This document shows, piece by piece, positions 61,080 to 64,000 of a stretch of DNA of 64,000 bases. Position numbers and translations under genes: made by a program. The stretch comes from Bombus terrestris (Eukaryota > Arthropoda > Insecta > Hymenoptera > Apidae): positions 14,501,001-14,565,000 of the forward strand of contig NC_063271.1 in the NCBI RefSeq assembly GCF_910591885.1. The letters are read 5' to 3'. The first letter of the stretch is position 1; every line of letters starts with the position of its first letter. A model generated the notes under the pieces. It had not been told where the DNA came from. It searched no databases and saw only the letters and a list, made by a program, of their open reading frames with translations.

Positions 61080-62660
61080 ATTCTGTAACTATGTACGTAA
61101 TTCCTTTGGCTTATTTTCTCTTTTTTTTATCTTTCCTTAATCGTACCACGCTTCTCAACCATCCCATTACCTTCCATCACCTTTGATCTTTCATTTCCTA
61201 ACATTTCCCCTAACGTTAATTTCGTTCTGCTTATACGTATACAATCTTCCACTATATGTTTTAAATTTTAACTATCGTATTTCTAGCTCACATATTTTAC
61301 GTGCCTTGTTCTTTTCTTCCCCTTAGTAATTATTTTCTTTTTCTAAATTTCCGCATCTTGGCTTCCCAAATTTTGTCTCCCTGTTTCTATCTCTTTTTTC
61401 AGCTACCTCGGTCTATCTATAGTCTGTATGCGTTTGTATAACTTATTGTACTTTTTTTTTTATTATTTAATTTATACTTTACAATTTCTAGCTTTATTGC
61501 TAATTAACTTGTAAATTGCTATCCCTAACGAGATACCATCTTCGAGTTTGTCTATTATATTTCTTTACTGAGGTCAGTAGGGTGTTTTCTCACTAGTCTT
61601 CTTCATTGTACTTTATTCTTTTTCCATACTATACCCAACTGATTATACCAATTTCTATTCAGGTACTCGTTTTTGTTTCTATGCTCTTTTCTCTTCTTTC
61701 TTAGAAACATTCCTCTACTAACAAATGTCCTTCTATTTCATCTAACATTAACTCAAAATTTATCGCTCTTAAATCTGTCCTGATCCTAATTCTCTGTATT
61801 TTAATACCTTTCATAACTATACTACTTAAGGCACCATTTCATAATTTATCCTGTATCTTCTTCAGCTCTTCTCTCTCTTTCCATTCAAATATTTCTACTT
61901 TAGTAGTGTATCCCCCATCATAAAATGATCAAATAAGTACATTCGTCTTTTGAAATAATCTCTTGAATAATCTCTTGAATAGTCTCTTACCTGAGGTTTT
62001 GGGGCACTCCTGTTGAGTGTCAGGTTGGCCATCGTGGGGTTTTAGTCGGTAAGTCCGACACTACCCTGCCGCTTCCTAAAAGAGCAACGTGGTGTTCATG
62101 AGAATTCCCCATGTAAAAAAAAGGGTCTTTTACTAATACTCCAAATTTGCTCCAACACCGTATTTGCTCTTTTTACATTTTTTCTAAGATGTCTCATTAT
62201 ACTTTTTCAGATATGTAAAATTTTCCACAGTTTCCATTGCGTCCTCCCCCCCCATTTTTACTTTCTTTTTCTATTTTTTTTTTTCTCTACTTTTAGCAAA
62301 TATCAAAATCTTTTTTCGTGTGTCCTTTTGTCCCCTTCCCCCTCCCTCCCTCTCTCTCTCTTTCTCTCTGCCACGATTATTACATCATCCCAATATCCAG
62401 AACTTCTCCTCTTCTATCTTTATCCCTCCTACATGTACTTTTTTAATTTCCTCTTCTAGACCAGAGTCGTCTATCGAAAACAACGTGAGGCTCGATATAC
62501 AGCCCTGCTTCAACCCTTTATAGTTTCAAAATTCCTCTGAGATTTCTTCTCATACCCTTGCTACGTTTATTATCTCTTTATTGTATATGTATTTTCTTTG
62601 TTCTTTCACATATACCCATAATTTACTTCTATCCTCACAGTATCGAAGGTCACACTCTTA
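61080..62660 (-). mobile_element. LINE (non-LTR) reverse transcriptase fossil
   Basis: Minus-strand debris of a LINE. Around 62650-62400 it shows FDTV, GLKQGCISSLTLFSI and DDSGLEEEI followed by VHVGGIKIEEEKFWIL, the usual reverse transcriptase order with a degraded catalytic YADD. At about 61880-61730 it reads FEWKEREELKKIQDKL, a typical C-terminal stretch. At about 61250-61120 it reads ECIRISRTKLTLGEM-like and MEGNGMVEKR words. Many stops and frameshifts. The sequence at 61995-62110 is GC-richer and may be a separate insert. Confidence 0.65.
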
Positions 62661-62798
62661 GATCTACAAAAAATATGCATCACAAAATATGTCAAGGTGT
62701 ATAGAGGTCATTTTATTCCAAAGAAGTGCTCTTTGCGAACACTTACAGAGCCGTTAGCTACTTAACAGTTTATTTATAATAAATCTTTGGAATTTCAG

Positions 62799-63039
62799 GT
62801 AGCGAAGAAATAGTTCTATCAAGATGTCAAGGCCAATCCTTAGCAGGCCGCGTACACGCGTATATGGATGCAACTATGACAAAGGAGAATCATATTATAA
62901 GCCAATGGTCGACCACTTGGATCGAAAATACAGTTCTCGACCGCTTTTCTCTGAACCAAGAACTTCATTGGCTGACGAGATCGCAGCCCGCCGAGGCGAC
63001 ATCGGTAACATCTTCAGTCGTTTTCCAAAATGGTTTTAA
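62799..63039 (+). CDS. first coding exon of a possible muscle protein
   Basis: An acceptor (GAATTTCAG) at 62798 precedes an untranslated leader and ATG at 62824. The frame reads 71 residues to a TAA at 63037-63039. Codons and composition are distinct from the AT-rich surroundings, so I take it as real coding sequence. The motifs SRPRTRVYGCNYDKGESYY, MVDHLDRKYSSRPLF and SEPRTSLADEIAARRGD resemble N-terminal parts of arthropod thick-filament proteins (mini-paramyosin or myofilin type), but this is from memory and uncertain. A donor-like ATCG|GTAACA at 63004/63005 could splice the exon after residue 60 to exons beyond the window; otherwise it is a complete 71-residue protein. Confidence 0.6.
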
Positions 63040-64000
63040 GGGGTGAATTTATCCTAATCCCTTTCTCCTTAACTATTACAACCGTAGTAGTCAATAACTC
63101 TTTTCATTGTCAGTAAGAAAATGCTGAATTATTTTTCATTATATTGGTAATTAATGAGTGGCATGTCTGATCCAAGTCCTGATGTGAAATGAATCGAATG
63201 TACTGTTCTATACATCTGCTGTTACAGCCACAACAAAATTTTACTCTATAGAGGGTCATCGTAAGAAAATCTTTGCCCTAATAATAAAATAAAATAAAAT
63301 CGTGACATAAAGCTGCAACGTCTAATGATTTATTATCTCCTGTGACATGATACGAACTTCTGTTATTTGAACGTTATTTCTTCGTATAAAAGTGAGAAAA
63401 TGAAACTTAATTTTTTATCACTTAGGTTCCACATATGAATAAAATATTAATTACTATTTTTTCCAATTTTAAATTGCTCGTGTATTCTGTTCCTTTATAT
63501 ATTTTAAGCTAAAGATAAAATATGTTAATTTAGTTTAACTTCAGTTCTTGTTACAGAAATGGAATAACATTATTTGTGCTATTGTGAAATTACATAGAAC
63601 CAAGCTAATATATGTGTTTATTACATAGATATGTATTATAAATAACCTACATTATGAGCATGTCGAGATTACATTTCCAGTTTCGTTTACGGATATTTAA
63701 AAAAAAATTATTCAAAATTTAGAAAGAACGATACATATCATTATTACCGACAATGAAAACATTATCATTAATTACAGGCATTGATTACATATTATAATGT
63801 ATTTATATCGTATGTTATTGAAATTCATTCATATTAATTTATGTTCTTCATTTTTCGATTTAACTATCTTTTTATGTCAATTTATATGCATGTAATAGGA
63901 GAAAATCAATAGATTTTACGAAACACTCAATTTAACTATATGATATAAAATAAAATGAAATATAAGTAGTTCTCTCTCTCCAGACAAATATCGAATTCAA
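63040..64000. other. AT-rich sequence after the exon; nothing supported
   Basis: No further exon with a convincing acceptor and frame is seen before the window ends. A short AATAA repeat lies at about 63280-63300. The gene begun at 62824 may continue to the right. Confidence 0.5.

Larger units (their letters stand above)
50295..62798. other. AT-rich gene-free region with transposon fossils
   Basis: Besides the elements listed separately (50787, 57773, 60289 and 61080), I see no gene. It may be a long intron in front of the exon at 62799. A moderately protein-like frame at 59723-59923 has no recognisable family. Confidence 0.5.

Overview
This is AT-rich eukaryotic nuclear DNA from an insect, almost certainly a bee (Hymenoptera: Apoidea). 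The strongest clue is a complete, intron-split gene on the minus strand whose translation matches the honeybee feminizer / complementary sex determiner family (Hymenoptera transformer). Other signs are AT-rich introns, short eukaryotic exons with GT-AG borders, mariner-type and long-inverted-repeat DNA transposons, Ty3/gypsy elements and a LINE. Without a database search I cannot name the species. The absence of the Asn/Tyr hypervariable repeat argues against honeybee csd; a bumblebee or another non-Apis bee is my best guess.

Layout, left to right. 1-7.36 kb: gene-free sequence, probably upstream or intronic to the next gene. 7.4-9.26 kb (+): a single-exon CDS for a 621-residue leucine-rich-repeat membrane protein of Capricious/Tartan type, with a likely long 3'UTR. 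9.3-18.1 kb: mostly gene-free, with GC-richer islands and microsatellites. 18.2-19.8 kb (-): a six-exon gene for the U5 snRNP GYF-domain protein CD2BP2/LIN1. 20.4-26.5 kb: transposon-derived sequence, including two inverted copies of one repeat family and a gypsy gag fossil. 27.1-34.0 kb (-): feminizer, eight coding exons, 429 residues. 34.3-34.9 kb: another copy of the repeat family just 5' of feminizer. 37.9-44.1 kb (+): a two-exon THAP zinc-finger gene whose 5.4 kb intron holds a rearranged gypsy element. 44.1-46.3 kb: further repeat, a Tc1 fossil and a second gypsy remnant. 46.4-62.8 kb: long AT-rich stretch with foldback-type elements, a mariner MITE, a LINE fossil and a possible TATA promoter. 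62.8-63.04 kb (+): a first coding exon (or small gene) that resembles an arthropod muscle protein.

The genes do not form an operon. Feminizer is the sex-determination switch: a female-spliced SR-type protein that directs female splicing of itself and of doublesex. CD2BP2 is general splicing machinery, so its position next to feminizer may be coincidental. Exon borders given here come from reading frame continuity and GT-AG signals, and the phases of the three spliced models close exactly (338, 430 and 268 codons including stops).
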